A program made the position numbers and the translations under genes. Below, piece by piece: positions 26,491 to 38,220 of a stretch of 64,000 bases of DNA. A model generated the notes under the pieces. The model saw nothing but the letters and a program-made list of their open reading frames with translations, was not told where the DNA came from and searched no databases. Within the stretch, counting starts at the first letter, position 1. Each line of letters begins with the position of its first letter. The DNA is from Isoetes taiwanensis. Lineage: Eukaryota; Streptophyta; Lycopodiopsida; Isoetales; Isoetaceae. The stretch lies in assembly GCA_021234155.1 (NCBI GenBank), contig JAJEKV010000001.1:25593189-25657188 (forward strand), read 5' to 3'.

Positions 26491-27231
26491 GCACCTAACT
26501 AAAGCCCAGACAAATCCCCTTGAACAAGAGTCCAGAATAAAATCCCCCACTCAAAAATGACATCTCCCGAAATCGAGCACGGTGACGATCAATGAGACGA
26601 TAGGATTGGAACACCCGACGGACAGTAGGAGAAAAAGGCCGCGTAAAGGCATAGAGAACGAAAAACTCGGCAGGCCAATCAATAGCATGACGGTCGATTT
26701 GGAGAGCGTGGCGTACAGAGGGGTGCAATGCGTCTAATTGTTGGGTATAAAGATGGTGATCAACCATAGGAAGTTCGGAGGGGCAACCAGGAGGGAAAAG
26801 TCCCCAACGAGAACAAAATCGGCAGAGCAAATGGGGCATTGGAAAGGCACATCAAGAAGAAAATGCAATAACGAGAAGGAAAAGTTGGAGAAAACAAGGA
26901 ACAAACCGAATGTATATATAAGGGAGAGTAAAGATAGATTGATAAGGGAGAGTACTCGAATGTATATATAATGAGAATGAGAATGATTTTTTATCGTCCA
27001 CTGATATAAGGGAAACTGAACTAATAGTAGGTAAAGATAGGTCGAGAAGTGGATGGCCGAAAGGCAAAAGGAATCTAAAAGGAGGCTAAAGTAAGTCTGG
27101 TAGAGATAGAAGAAAAGACATGTGGTAGGGAATCGCAGAGCCAGAGAGATGAAAACAATAAAAATTAAACAAGTGCGACCACCATAAAACAATCGCGACC
27201 ACCATAAATATTGGAAAACAATTGAACTTAC

Positions 27232-27483
27232 CTCAGAGGAGCTGGGTCGAACTGATGAAAAGCAAGTGGAGAAGCAGGACATGGAAGATCGGATAGGTGA
27301 GAAGGAAGCATTCTGTGAATTTGCACCAGTGTTGGCAGAACCGCCCTCAGTAGGCCAGTCGGTTTCGCTGATAACAACATCCGAGTAACCCAATCTTGCC
27401 ATAACGGCATAGGCAGCATCGATAGAGGCATCTAGAAGATTCATGGAGCAAGAGCTAGAGTTTTGAACCAGGCTCGAGGTTCC
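27232..27483 (-). pseudogene. Fragment of a GH17 beta-1,3-glucanase gene
   Basis: The minus frame reads 'MNLLDASIDAAYAVMARLGY', then 'SDVVISETDWPTEGGSANTG'. This corresponds to the family's 'NLFDAQVDAVYAAL' helix and the signature around the catalytic nucleophile Glu, which normally reads SETGWP; here the Gly is Asp. GH17 enzymes hydrolyse cell-wall or callose beta-1,3-glucan. Homology fades after about 45 residues and the frame then meets a canonical donor (GTAAG) at 27231. Neither the barrel's N-terminal half nor the C-terminal part is found nearby. It is best read as a captured or relic exon, not a working gene. The open frame running on to 26734 is read-through into non-coding DNA. Confidence 0.6.
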
Positions 27484-28194
27484 TAAAGAAAGTGGAGTCG
27501 AGAGAAATGGCTATAGGAGTGGAAACCCAGGTGAGATATGGGTAGAAATTGGTACAATCAGATGAGAAGAATGAGAATCTGAGCATGATGGAAGAGATTA
27601 AACCCATAATGAAAAGAAAAAGGGATGATACAAATGAGACTTAGAACCTGAAAACAGATCGAAGTAGGTTACTCCCAGTCAAAAGGATCGGATCCAACCA
27701 CTGAGCTCATCGCTGGCACAGATCGGAGATTGCAGCAAGCCATGCCAAGCCGAAAAGAAGGAACCCGATACCAGCAGAACAGAAAGAACGGACTCCAGCG
27801 ACTGCATATGCTGCCCACAAGAATCGTGCCCACCGAACCATGCATGCTAGTGCTACAGGAGAGATGAGTACATGCAATAGGAAAGAGGAGACATGCACAG
27901 TGTGAGAGCAACACGGTTAGCAAGATCGAGACAGAAAACATAGGAAGAACAAGATTGCATAAAATTGCACAAATCCCGATGATATTAAAAACTTTCCAGA
28001 GGATGATCAAGGAAAACTCGCAAGAAGAAAAGTGAGACGACGAGGCTGAGAGGCGATCTGGTAGTGATGCCAGACAAGAGATTCGATGAAGAGAAAAACA
28101 TCGTGGACAGGGGCATCATGGACGAGAAAGCAATGGGCAAGGAGAGAAGTGCTGCTGTGAGAAGACGTCGACAACCAGCCTTGAATATGGAGCA

Positions 28195-28262
28195 TACTTA
28201 TATAATGGCTTGTCCCTCCCCAGAATGGCGATCCGAGGGCTCGGATTGATGCTATTTCCGTT
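28195..28262. repeat. Dispersed ~65-bp repeat (other copies at 36010-36095 and 36945-36990)
   Basis: Shared phrases are 'cttatataatggctTgtccc' (or a near variant), 'atccgagggctcgga' and 'cgatgctatt'. The three copies differ at the edges. The TATA-like start suggests a promoter-bearing end of a mobile element, but the family is unknown. Confidence 0.6.
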
Positions 28263-28310
28263 GTTAAAAAATATCACATAAGAGACAAAAGGGAACGCCC
28301 CTGGCAGCAT

Positions 28311-31080
28311 TGACCATGTTTGTTAACGCACATCAAGACTATAATCACGCTGCATAACATGATTAATCCAGCACATGATTCATATGGCCATAAATATCAA
28401 GCACTCCTATCAATGTTTTGGACACAAGATATTGTGCAATGGATTTGTTGATCTTATCCACCAGTTTGTGACAATGACACGAGTGCGAAGAGAAGCTTGC
28501 AGACACTTGGCATGATGACGAAAATTAGCAAGAAATCTTAACTAACAGCAGGGCAAACACTTAGCATGATGATGGCAAGAAATCTTGACTAGCAGCAGGG
28601 CAGGCTTGGGGCAAAAAGTTGGGGAAGATAGATGTGGATAATATGAATAGTCAATAATAAGGGGAAGGTAAATGCGGATAGCGTGAATAATCAGTAATAA
28701 GGTGCTTCTTGACGCTTCTTCGATCTAAATAAACATGAAAATACATTGTACGTTTTTTGCCATTGTATGTTCATGGTATTAATACAAATATATGAGTTAC
28801 ATAATCTAAATTGACCAATGATTTTATATTCTAGCATGGCTTGGGAAGTTTATAGCCATTTTTGGCTATGTTATGGTTTTTATTTGAATGGTTGTATGGT
28901 TTATAAGGAGGGAAGACAGTTCCATGAACTTAAACCCTATAAAGAAATTAACATTGATCTATTGTTGTACCAATAAAGCTACTGATATCAACTTGAATTT
29001 GAACAGGAGGTAATATGTTCATCCATGAGGGGCTTCATCAATAGTAATAAGGTGGTTGTAACGAAGAGAAATGTTATCAAGGAGAGGTCAATTCGTGTTG
29101 CCTTCTGTGGCTGAACTGACATTCTAAAAGTTCCTCATGTATATCAGTTGAGATAACCATGAGATAGCCAATTCCCCTCCCACTATTGAGTTGTCTTTAA
29201 CAGGTCCTCAGTCTTTGTCATTAGGGTATGTAGCACAGGCGACATCACCATTCACCTCCATGTTCTGCTTGTAACCAATTGATATCTAGCTAGCACACCA
29301 AATAGAAAAACCATAAAGCTAAACCAACGTCTTTAGTTGCGGGCAGAACATGAGGGCTATGGATAATGAAATGCAAAATGCAAAAACGAAGTTCAGATTA
29401 TTGGACAAAATTATAAAGTGCGTGGAATGAAGGTAAGCAAATGGAATTAAAAAATTGAGCCTTAAACAGAAAACAAACCCTGCAATTCATACATATGAAC
29501 CCAAAGTTCAACTACAGAGGCAACCCGAGTGCGACATGGCATTCAACCCGAGTTTGTCATTTTCAGATAAATGCCAAAGCAAGGATCTCAACAAAGTGCA
29601 TCTGTTGTTTGAAGGACAGGAGATGGTCTTCTACGAATGCAGCTAGGCAACATTTAAGACAAGCCCTTCATATCAAACAATCTATGTGTAAACCTGTAAA
29701 GAATCACCTTTATAACAAACAATATGTGTGCAAACTTGTAAACAAGATGACTTCAAGTAGACTGTCCACCGTCACAAATATAAAAAGTGTGATGAAGCGC
29801 CTGCAAAACGACACATGCTGAGAATGCTAATACAAATCTTGTATTCTGCAGAAGATGAAAGGTCCAAGAACGTGGTAAACATTTTGTTTCCCTTGATACT
29901 TCTTGTAGAAGTTCTGCCAATAATAGCAAATACTAATCGTAATAACAAACCAAAGAAGGATGTGTGTTGCTATTAACTAAATTAAAAGCATAGCAAATCT
30001 CGTAGAGGAATTTGTTAACTAACAATGTCTGCTTCTATCTTTCATGAATATTATTTTTTGCATGATCTTTTGCTCATGCTTTCTGCCGTTGCTATGTCTA
30101 CATGATCCACTTTGCATATTGGCAATTATTCTCGTATAGATAATAATGATTTCTTTTGGCGCTCAAGGATTTGTCCAAACTCGCTTTGACTTTTCATTTT
30201 TACTTGTCATTATCCCCTTTCTCTTGCTCTATAGCTTGTGGACTGCTAGCCTTTATATCATGCTATCCACTTGTCGCGCTAATGCTCATTTTTGTTCTCA
30301 TTCCTTTCCCTCTATACCATTATTAGGATCTATCCTACCATGTATACTTATACAATGTTTTGTCCTTTGTCATCGCTGGCTAGTATCAAAAGGGGATTAC
30401 GCGAAAAGTGGATCTTGAAGATTGTTTGTGAATTGGCTTTACAATATCAGAACAGTAGAGCACTCTACTGCCCTTGATTGCTTGAAGAGCCATCATTCCT
30501 AGACCTTCTTATGCATCTTATGTGTTGCTAATGCATTTTTATTCTATGTGCATGTTATTTGCTATTAAAATTGAAGGAGAAATCTATGAATGTATAAGCT
30601 GAATTGCAAATGTAATGGGGCTAAATGATAGGAAAAAGCCATGAATTGCACTTTTGAACATTAATGTCAGTATATGTAACCAAGGATCTGCAAAGGATTA
30701 ACAAATTAATGCAAGGACCTGCAACAAAGTTGTAGCAAAGTTCCCTTCACAAGTGCTGCAAGATGAACGGAGCTAGCTTTATTTTAAAAATCAAAGCATT
30801 AGAACAGAATTATACATAGGGCAGATCCCATTTCATATTCATTTGAGACAAGAAAATACATCGGGTGGAAGCTTTATCTCTGTAACCTTCTTTAGAAAGC
30901 TAACTATAACTTGTCTCTCGAATTTGGCAACGAAGTACTAAATAACTGTTGTCTGGCTTCATGTATAACTGTTTTTAATCCTAAAGCTTGAGTTCCTCCC
31001 AAACTTCTTCATTTGCTATGTTTATTAGGTTATTCGTGAAATAATGACTCTCCTTTATATCGAACAATCTGTGTGTATGC
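28311..31080. other. 2.8-kb intergenic stretch, no supportable gene
   Basis: Frames such as 29495-29821 (+) and 30146-30418 (+) lack domain signals. One local repeat ('cagcagggca' with 'cttgactagc' context) lies near 28546-28600. Confidence 0.4.
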
Positions 31081-31128
31081 GCGTCGGCAACACTTGACCC
31101 CCCGGAATTTTAGGCGCCCTGCAATTCT
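31081..31128. repeat. 48-bp element end in the CRM gene upstream region
   Basis: Exact reverse complement of 25487-25534. It ends 81 bp before the CRM start codon, so it probably lies in the promoter or 5' UTR of that gene. Confidence 0.85.
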
Positions 31129-31195
31129 TGTATACAAAAAGCACTAGTCACACAACTGTTAACCAGAGGATTTTCTTGTTAACGTGGCCAAGCAT

Positions 31196-31210
31196 AAACC
31201 CTAAACCCTA
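31196..31210 (+). promoter_or_regulatory. Telo-box directly upstream of the CRM gene start codon
   Basis: 'AAACCCTAAACCCTA' abuts and overlaps the ATG at 31210. Telo-boxes (AAACCCTAA) are known plant cis-elements enriched in genes for translation and organelle biogenesis and are bound by TRB/PUR-type factors. Its presence before an organelle RNA-splicing gene fits that class. Function here is inferred. Confidence 0.65.
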
Positions 31211-32462
31211 TGGCGTTTCCACGTTTGCTGGCGCTTAAGCTTGCCCGCCACCGGACCCGGCTCATAAGTTCTGGGCGCTCTGTTTTCCTAAATGATATAT
31301 GCCTCAGTGCACATTTCTGTTCAGATAACTCCTCTACTTCTGCTTCCACGTCTTCTCTGGATCCTTCTACCTTAACTAGAGAACAGAGGAAATTGATGGC
31401 TATGCAGAAAGTTAAGGAGGAGCGGAAGATGCGAATGAGAAAAAAGTACATGGAGACGGCAGAGGATAAGCTAATGTGGAGGATACGAAAGGTATTTGAT
31501 TGATTTCATTCTGCAGCACCACTTTTCATAGCAATGCGTAGAAGATTAGGCTTGAAAATGTCCTTCCTTGGTTGGATGTCTATACCTAAGTAGTAACTGC
31601 TTGTTTTATGTATTGTTCCTTGGGTTGATGAACTACAAATCTCAGACAAAGAGAAAAATTGCAGATAATGACCAGAGGATGAAGAAATATGAGCTGCCAA
31701 CTGACATAGAAGGAGACCACGATCCTGAGATCCTTACACCTGAGCAACTCCATGCACTTAAGAAGATTGCTTACAAGAACAGAAACTATGTACCTGTAGG
31801 GCGGCATGGAATATATGGAGGAACCATTGAGAACATGCATATGCACTGGAAGAAGCACGAAACAGTTCAGCTGGATTGCCACATGTTCCCTAAGGAAGTA
31901 ATTAAGGATATGGCCAAAGAACTTGTAAGGCTCAGTGGGAGCATCGTGATTGATATTCATCAGGCAACAACTATTATTTTGTACAGGGGAAAGAACTATC
32001 AACAACCTGAAGGGCTCATACCTAAGAATCTTCTTGACAAAAGAAAGGTGTGTGATGGTATTTTCAGTGTGTCTGAACCGCTTTAGTCTTGTTATTCTTT
32101 TATCAATTATAATAATGTGCAGGATTACTTTATTCCAGGCCTTGTTTAAGTCCAAGTATGAACAAAGCAATCGAGCACTTAAGAAGCATCTTGCTGTCTT
32201 GGAAGGCCAACTTGATGCATTGCAAAGGGGGAATCCTCCAAGTCCAAAGGATTTGCGAGAATCATTTAGAGTCTCTGAGGAACTAAATGCCTTTAATTTT
32301 GATGATATGAAGGATGATGAAAGTGAGCAGCCTATTGTTGGTGGCGGTGATGATACTGAAAGCAATATTGGCAGAGATTATTGTAGCAACTCTGAAACTG
32401 AGCTTTCTGAAGATATTGAAGATACAGAGACTGACTGGGATCCTGAAGATGAGTTCTCATAG
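31210..32462 (+). CDS. CRM-domain (YhbY-like) organelle RNA-splicing protein, single domain
   Basis: Three exons, 31210-31491, 31646-32047 and 32139-32462, all joined in phase 0 by GT-AG introns (154 and 91 bp), give 335 aa. The CRM domain spans about residues 123-216: 'LTPEQLHALKKIAYKNRNYV', the RNA-binding GxxG loop as GRHG at 146-149, 'ENMHMHWKKHE', and the closing 'YRGKNY'. The basic, Ser/Arg-rich N-terminus looks like a mitochondrial or plastid transit peptide. The C-terminus is highly acidic. Size and the single domain match the small plant CRM subfamily (Arabidopsis At4g13070/At3g25440 class, including mitochondrial CFM9), whose members aid group II intron splicing. Organelle and target introns are not readable here. 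The ATG is the first in frame and gives a plausible presequence. Confidence 0.92.
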
Positions 32463-33937
32463 GTGAAATGCTTAAGCTGCTTGACAAAGGATCTGATGAT
32501 GGTAACGTGGGAAAAGGAGCAAGTTCTGATGGATACTGACAAACTTAAAACGTTGACTGATGGCACTCAATGCTTATTTGAGTTCAGTGTTCAAAAATTC
32601 ATATTGGATGTGGTTATCTTGTATGTTATACCTTCTGGTGAGCATATTTTGGAAATGTCATCATATTTTAAGATTGGACTTTCCTCTGTGCCTCTCTTTC
32701 TGTACCATGACTTTTCTGATAACATTGATGTGGAAGCTCTACGCTTGTATGCATTTCAAGGGGCTTCTCTGCACATGAACAAGGCAAACCCAAAGTATAA
32801 ACCTCAAGTCCCAACACATACAGAGCGAATCATTGCTCAACCAAATTTGTTTTTGCTTCAATACCAAGCACCGGGATGATCACACTGAGGAAAACAAAAG
32901 TTCCATTGCTGCAGAGCTCCTGTTAAACAAAATTCAGTTCCCAGATTTCAGATTAGATTAAACAAGCCTTAGAAAGGCAAAATTTCTACTAGTGGGCATG
33001 ATGCCCGAGGAGTTCCCACCAGCAGGCGTCATATATATTGGTCATTTGGTATTATATTAGATCTAGCTGTTTCTGGGGTAATTCTTAGGCAGTGGATCTT
33101 GGAATCCCAGATCTCTGTCTTGAAATATAATAATGTGTCTCGCCACTGACATCAGTGATCAGAGCAATCTGAGAGGAAAAAACAACGGACAAAAATATTA
33201 CCACATAATTCTGACACGTGGTAGGCTAGAAAATTCCATATACCAAAATAGAAACTTGGTATTTGCACTAAAATGCTTCTCTGTAGAGCAGGGTTCAAAA
33301 AACTCTGCAGCCTTCACCAGCTAATTTTCCGCCTATATAAAATAAATACCGGATATATTCAAAACAAGATACAAATATACCACGTTTTTTTCTATCTGAT
33401 TTTTTCCAGCATCCAAAATTTTAGACCAGCAATTTCTATAGTGGACCAGACAAACAAAGGGTTTATCCAGGTATTTTTTGAACCCTGCTGTAGAGTATTA
33501 TACTAATATAGGGGAATCATTTATAATCCATGATCTAGATTCTTGCGACGACTCCATTGTGCAGTTGTCAAGGATCTTTAGCCTTTGAGCATCTAGACAG
33601 GGCAAACGTAACATAAAGCAAATTAGGGCTTTTATAGGTAAGGTAGAGGCATGTGAGAAATTGGCGTAGTCAATTGTAAGGTGCTACTGGTTTTTTGTGC
33701 TTTTGACAATTGCTACAAGGAACGTCTTGGAATCTAGAGGAATCTATCCTATGTGGCAACACTTGAAGAGGGTGGGGGGCCAAGCATATTGTTGGCATCT
33801 TTTTTTTAACAACCAAGGGGCAATCTTTACTAGTTGCCACAAACGTCTAGGCTTGTTGTGGCGTTGACAATGCCTCTCTTTTTATTCACTCCTTTTTTCA
33901 TCCAATTCTATACAATTGAACACTCACTTCGTGAAGA
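32463..33937. other. Intergenic, CRM 3' flank to NRT3 promoter
   Basis: An open frame at 32463-32879 follows the CRM stop, but it has no domain and no partner exons, so I treat it as 3' UTR or spacer. Nothing else recognised. Confidence 0.4.
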
Positions 33938-34753
33938 ATGGCAAGAGCTAGGGAAATGAGAGCCATCCTTGCCGTACTCGCGATCGCTGCCCTCGTATGT
34001 CCGGCGCACTCACAACTCTTTAAAGATCTGAAGAGGAGCTTGATTGTGAGTGCCAACTTTAGTGGAGATGGGGCTACAAGAGGTGAGCATTTGTGATAGG
34101 CAAAATGTTAGAGGGATTTTTTAGGGGTTATGTTTGTAATTGAATTGAATTGAATGGATTTGAAAACTAGGACCATGTGGGTTGTGAAGAATGAACGAAA
34201 AGTTAGGAATGTGAAAAATTAAATGAAAAATTAGGCGTCTGAAGCTTCTCTGTTTGTGGCCTGTTTTGCAGAGTACAAGGCAGGGGAGGATAGGATATTT
34301 GTGGCATGGAAATTAAACGCCACAGCGGATGCAGAGGGAGAAGCAACCTATTCAAAGGCCTCAGTAAGGCTATGCTATGCACCAGTTAGCCAGAAAGACA
34401 GAAAGTGGAGGAAGACCTACCCAGATCTGGCTAAGGATAAGACCTGCGCCCACAAAATGTATCAGACAAATTTCTCGGCCAATTCTGGGGACCCTGCTGG
34501 CTGGCTGATCCGAAAGGACGTGCCTTTCGCCACTTATTTTATCAGAGTCTACGCCTTGCATTCCAACGGCACTATTGTGGCTTTTGGGCAGACCACCAAT
34601 GTCAATAAAACCACCAATTTGTTCCAGGTCATCCCTATCACCGGCCGCCACGTCAGCATCGATATCGCGGTCGCTTGCTTCTCCGCCTTTTCCATTGGCT
34701 CCCTCGCCGCCTTCTTTGTCTTTGATCAAATGCGGTCCAAAAAGAATGCTTAG
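33938..34753 (+). CDS. NRT3: NRT3/NAR2 high-affinity nitrate transport accessory protein
   Basis: Two exons, 33938-34082 and 34272-34753, join in phase 1 across a 189-bp GT-AG intron to give 208 aa, the normal size. Residues about 1-26 are a hydrophobic signal peptide ('MRAILAVLAIAALVCPAHSQ'). The body carries family landmarks: 'YKAGEDRIFVAWKLN', 'VRLCYAPVSQKDRKWRKT', 'KDKTCAHKM', 'RKDVPFATYFIRVYAL', 'AFGQTTNVNKTTNLF' and 'ITGRHVSIDIAVACFSAFS'. A single membrane helix (about 178-199) ends in a short basic tail. NRT3 proteins sit in the plasma membrane as partners that stabilise NRT2 transporters for high-affinity nitrate uptake; no NRT2 gene is in this window. No damage is seen. Confidence 0.95.
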
Positions 34754-34756
34754 CTT

Positions 34757-35044
34757 TTTCTTTACCAATAATTTCCTGCGTTTTCCACCTCGGAATGTGC
34801 TCTTGAATTGCCATATTGTAGATCTCGTATTTAATGGATAGGGTTGTAACTATTATCTTTTCTTTTATATTAAACATCTTTTCTCCTACCACTAAATGTC
34901 ATTTCACCTCATGCTTATTTTTTCTTAGCTTTTCGTAGGTACAAACCAGCATTGTAGTTGGAGTTTTCAAACTAGGTGTATATGAAACAAACCACATTAA
35001 AGCAAGTTCTACATCTTGTAGATCGTGAAGAGAGCATCCCTTTT
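34757..35044. other. NRT3 3' flank
   Basis: AT-rich with T-runs, as expected for a 3' UTR and downstream spacer. No separate feature. Confidence 0.4.
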
Positions 35045-35049
35045 TTGTT

Positions 35050-35195
35050 TTAACTAATTTTCCCTCAAAAACCCTTCGAGGCGGGGGTTTTTAATCCTGT
35101 CAGTAATATGTTTACTGCTCTCTTTGATTGGGTCCCATAGGCCTATTGGTCTGTGTGAACGATAAAACCCATTCAATTCAATTCATTTCGATATT
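35050..35195 (+). mobile_element. Solo LINE 3' end with (attca)n tail
   Basis: It carries the terminal hairpin ('aaaaaccc' ... 'gggttttt'), then 'aatcctg', 'agtaatat', 'tgggtcccataggcc', 'cgataaaa' and an (attca)n tail. It has the same layout as 48831-48962. Only the last ~145 bp of the element is present, so it is an extreme 5' truncation. Confidence 0.75.
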
Positions 35196-35718
35196 TTCTA
35201 CAATTAATGGATAAATTACTAAATCTCATACATCTTTTACCAAATAGTGTGCTAAATAATAATGCCATTGTCTACAGAAGAAAAACATCATTAGTTAGTT
35301 ATTTAGCTATTTCGTCGATAAAGCCATTCCAGGCAATTTTAAACTCAGATTATTTCCAACAACCTATCCATTGTGTCATCGAGCAGAAAGAAAGGAAATC
35401 ATGTGATGGTGGAAGAAATCACGACGCCTTTCCCTAAAATCAATTTAATTTAACTTAATTATCCCTGAAATTCCCTCAACCCAAACATCACATTAGGTAA
35501 TGGGTGCAATCATGCCCATCAACAGGATTTCGGCATGGTTCACCCTGTCGGGCTCGCCATGACTTTATCCTGCATAAGGGCCTCCCTGAGCCCATTATCG
35601 CTATCATAAGATGCACAAGCAACATTAACATCGCTTATTTAGCCTTTACCCCCCCCCCCCAAAAAAAAGTCACTTTATATTGCATGAAATAACAAAACTC
35701 AATCAAAGAGAAACAATA
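35196..35718. other. Spacer, includes a C/A homopolymer run
   Basis: A run of C then A lies at about 35650-35668. No gene recognised. Confidence 0.4.
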
Positions 35719-37431
35719 TTTCTACTAAATCAGAATTCCATTGAATATTCTTCATTCATACAAAAAGAACATTCACAAACGTTAGTCGACTAAATTTGAC
35801 TTACACCACTTGCACAATAAGAACTTTTCCTTCTTTTTTTTCCTAAATGTGAAAATCTATGTATGTGTATGAAAAAATTTATAGTTGTGAATAATTGCTA
35901 GAGCTTCCTCCTTTCCTCAATTCACACGCATCCGAAAAGAATTTCGACGGTAGCCGGAATTGAACCTCTCCCCACAAGATTGAAACCCCCTCCCAACGAG
36001 GGGTGACTTATATAATGACTTATGGAGTGGACTTATATAATGGCTCGTCCCTGCCCAGAATAGCAATCCGAGGGCTCGGATCGATGCTATTAGCGTTTAC
36101 TACTAGCAATCTGGCATCATGTCTGTTGCATACAAGCTGATTATATCAACTCTTGCACACATCAATATTTGCCATTGTGAGACACCCAACGTCATACACA
36201 CAAGCATGAAAGAGTGAGAAAGAATAGCAATTCCATAAGATTAGTTTTTCAATGAAAGTTCATATAAACATAAACTCCTACATGTGCCTGGCAACACCGA
36301 CATGATAGATAGGCTTCTCATTCATCTCAGCAGATTTTCTACAATGGTGGATAGTGGATTAGCCGCACACATGCGAACTACCCACGAAGAAAAATAAAGG
36401 GAATATCCAATTATACAACTTGGACCCCATGAAATACAATGCTAATAGATGTTTGGTCTGTGTACCTGCCAAAAGCTTATCACCGGGATTAAAAAACCCC
36501 GCCCTTTCGGGTTTTCGATGAAAAACCCTAGTGATAAGCCTTCGGCAAGGGGCTTGGACAAACGTAAGGCTGAGAATTCGCTCCCAAAAAACCCACGAAT
36601 GGAGAAGTCGAAGTTGCTGCTGCCGCCGCTTGCTAACCTGTACCTGCACATCACCGACACTAGAACAAATGTGACAAAACAAGCCTCCCAAAATGGAGGG
36701 GCTGATCACGCGTGCCACGCGACAATAAAACAAAAACCTCTTCAAATAGAGGGGCTGGTCACGCGTGCCAGGCGACAAATACATTAAACAATTACGAGGG
36801 GGAGGGTGGGTTTCAAAGAATAGAGAATAAGGTACCGCTAAGAGAGAAAAGGAAGCGCCGATGAGACGTTGATGAAGAACCCCGCCTAATATAACGATCT
36901 CCCAACCAGAGAAGGCATGCAATGCATGCATGCGAGGATGCGTGCTCGCCCCCTTTAGAATCTCGATCCGAGGGCTCGGATCGATGGAATTGATGATACT
37001 GTCATTATACAATTTCAATAACAAAAATAGTTAAAAAAATCAAATAATGTGTATTCTTGCCAGTATCAACATGTGTTGTTGAAAGTCGCACATATGAACG
37101 TTAAAGGCCAAGTAAAACACATGCCTAGACATTAGCCCATCAACACCGGGCACAAGTTTACTAGTTTCTACTAAATCAGAATTCCATTGAATATTCTTCA
37201 TTCATACAAAAAGAACATTCATAAATGTTCATCGACTAAATCTGATTTACACCTTGCCCAATAAGAACTTTGATTTTTTTTTTTAAATTTGAAAATCTAT
37301 GTATGTGTATGAGAAAATTTATAGTTGTGAATAATAGTTTGTGCTAGAGCTTCCTCCTTTCCTCAATTCACACGCATCCAACAAGAATTTTGACGGTAGC
37401 CAAAATCGAACCTCCCCCCCACAAGATTGAA
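35719..37431. repeat. Pair of ~266-bp direct repeats 1.45 kb apart
   Basis: 35719-35984 and 37165-37431 match closely from 'tttctactaaatcagaattc' to 'acaagattgaa'. Both include 'gacggtagcc' followed by a 'gaacct' motif that resembles the complement of a tRNA 3' half. The ends are not TG...CA, so long terminal repeats are not demonstrated. Between them lie two copies of the 'atccgagggctcggatcgat' repeat (36068 and 36968) and a LINE 3' scrap. Likely a segmental duplication or a non-autonomous element. Confidence 0.6.
36478..36535 (-). mobile_element. LINE 3'-hairpin scrap, minus strand
   Basis: On the minus strand it reads 'aacccgaaagggcggggttt', then T-run and 'aatcccggt'. This is the hairpin-plus-aatcc signature of the LINE family seen at 15.8, 35.1 and 48.8 kb. 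The tail beyond it has diverged. Confidence 0.5.
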
Positions 37432-38220
37432 CCTGCAAACCCTAACCCTCCTCAGCCCCCTCCCCTGTGCCAATCACTGGGTCGAGCATTGTTTATGTTT
37501 AAAAGCCATCTTTTAACTAGTTGAGTCCTTTAGCTATCCTTTAAACCCCCCTTCCTATTGCCATGGGCATCCCAGTGACAGAGGATTGCATCCCCTCAAC
37601 CTACCCCATCGACATGCATGTCGAAGAACAAGACACACAGTCCCTCACCCACGTGCGGACATGGCATTGGGACTTCTCCTGAAAGAGTACGTTGACACAA
37701 TTTCCGTTCGTAGACAAGATGACACTGGCAAGATCGACAGATATATCCTAAAAAGGAAGGTGAGAGCAAAAACACGCGCAAGAAACATGGCCCGTCAGAC
37801 ACAAGGCATAGAAGCGAGCCGTATGAATCCATCCTCACCAGCTACACCAGACCAAACACCTAAGGAACACTGGAAACAAATCCAAGTGATGGTGGAGGAC
37901 AACACAGCCCCAATTGCATCTTTGATAGAAGAAGTGTAGGCCTCCGCGCCTAGACTGCTCAAAAAGCAACTCACCACAGAAAAGCAGCGGGTTTCCAGCA
38001 TGGAGTCCTGCATCCAACTTCTTGAGGATCTAACAGCTTGAGGACAGCCTTCGTCTAGCACATGTTGAATGGCAATAAGATAGAGCGCGGCTTGCAGATG
38101 TCCATACCACCCTGGAAACCCTGTCCACTAGAATGGATACCATAGCTCGAGGCAGGGACATTAGGGCGGATTTGGATCTCAAAATGGCCTTGTAAGAGCC
38201 ATTCCACGTCAGATTTCTTC
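37432..38220 (+). other. Possible LINE ORF1 relic (low support)
   Basis: The frame at 37586-37939 and its frame-shifted continuation to about 38190 ('TLETLSTRMDTIARGRDIRA') is charged and helix-prone, like LINE ORF1 coiled coils. No zinc knuckle or RRM is visible and no RT follows, so the assignment rests on composition alone. Confidence 0.25.

Noticed and set aside
26734-27444. 236-codon minus-strand open frame as one protein
   Set aside because: Only the first ~45 residues resemble GH17; a good splice donor follows and the remainder is low-complexity read-through.
32463-32879. Additional CRM exon or separate gene downstream of the CRM stop
   Set aside because: The CRM protein ends in the acidic tail usual for its family; the following frame has no domain and no acceptor joining it in phase.
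36359-37024. 221-codon minus-strand open frame
   Set aside because: It overlaps a LINE 3' scrap and dispersed repeats, and the peptide shows no family features.
35719-37431. LTR retrotransposon bounded by the 266-bp direct repeats
   Set aside because: Repeat ends are not TG...CA, no target duplication was found and no retroelement coding remnant lies between them except a LINE scrap.
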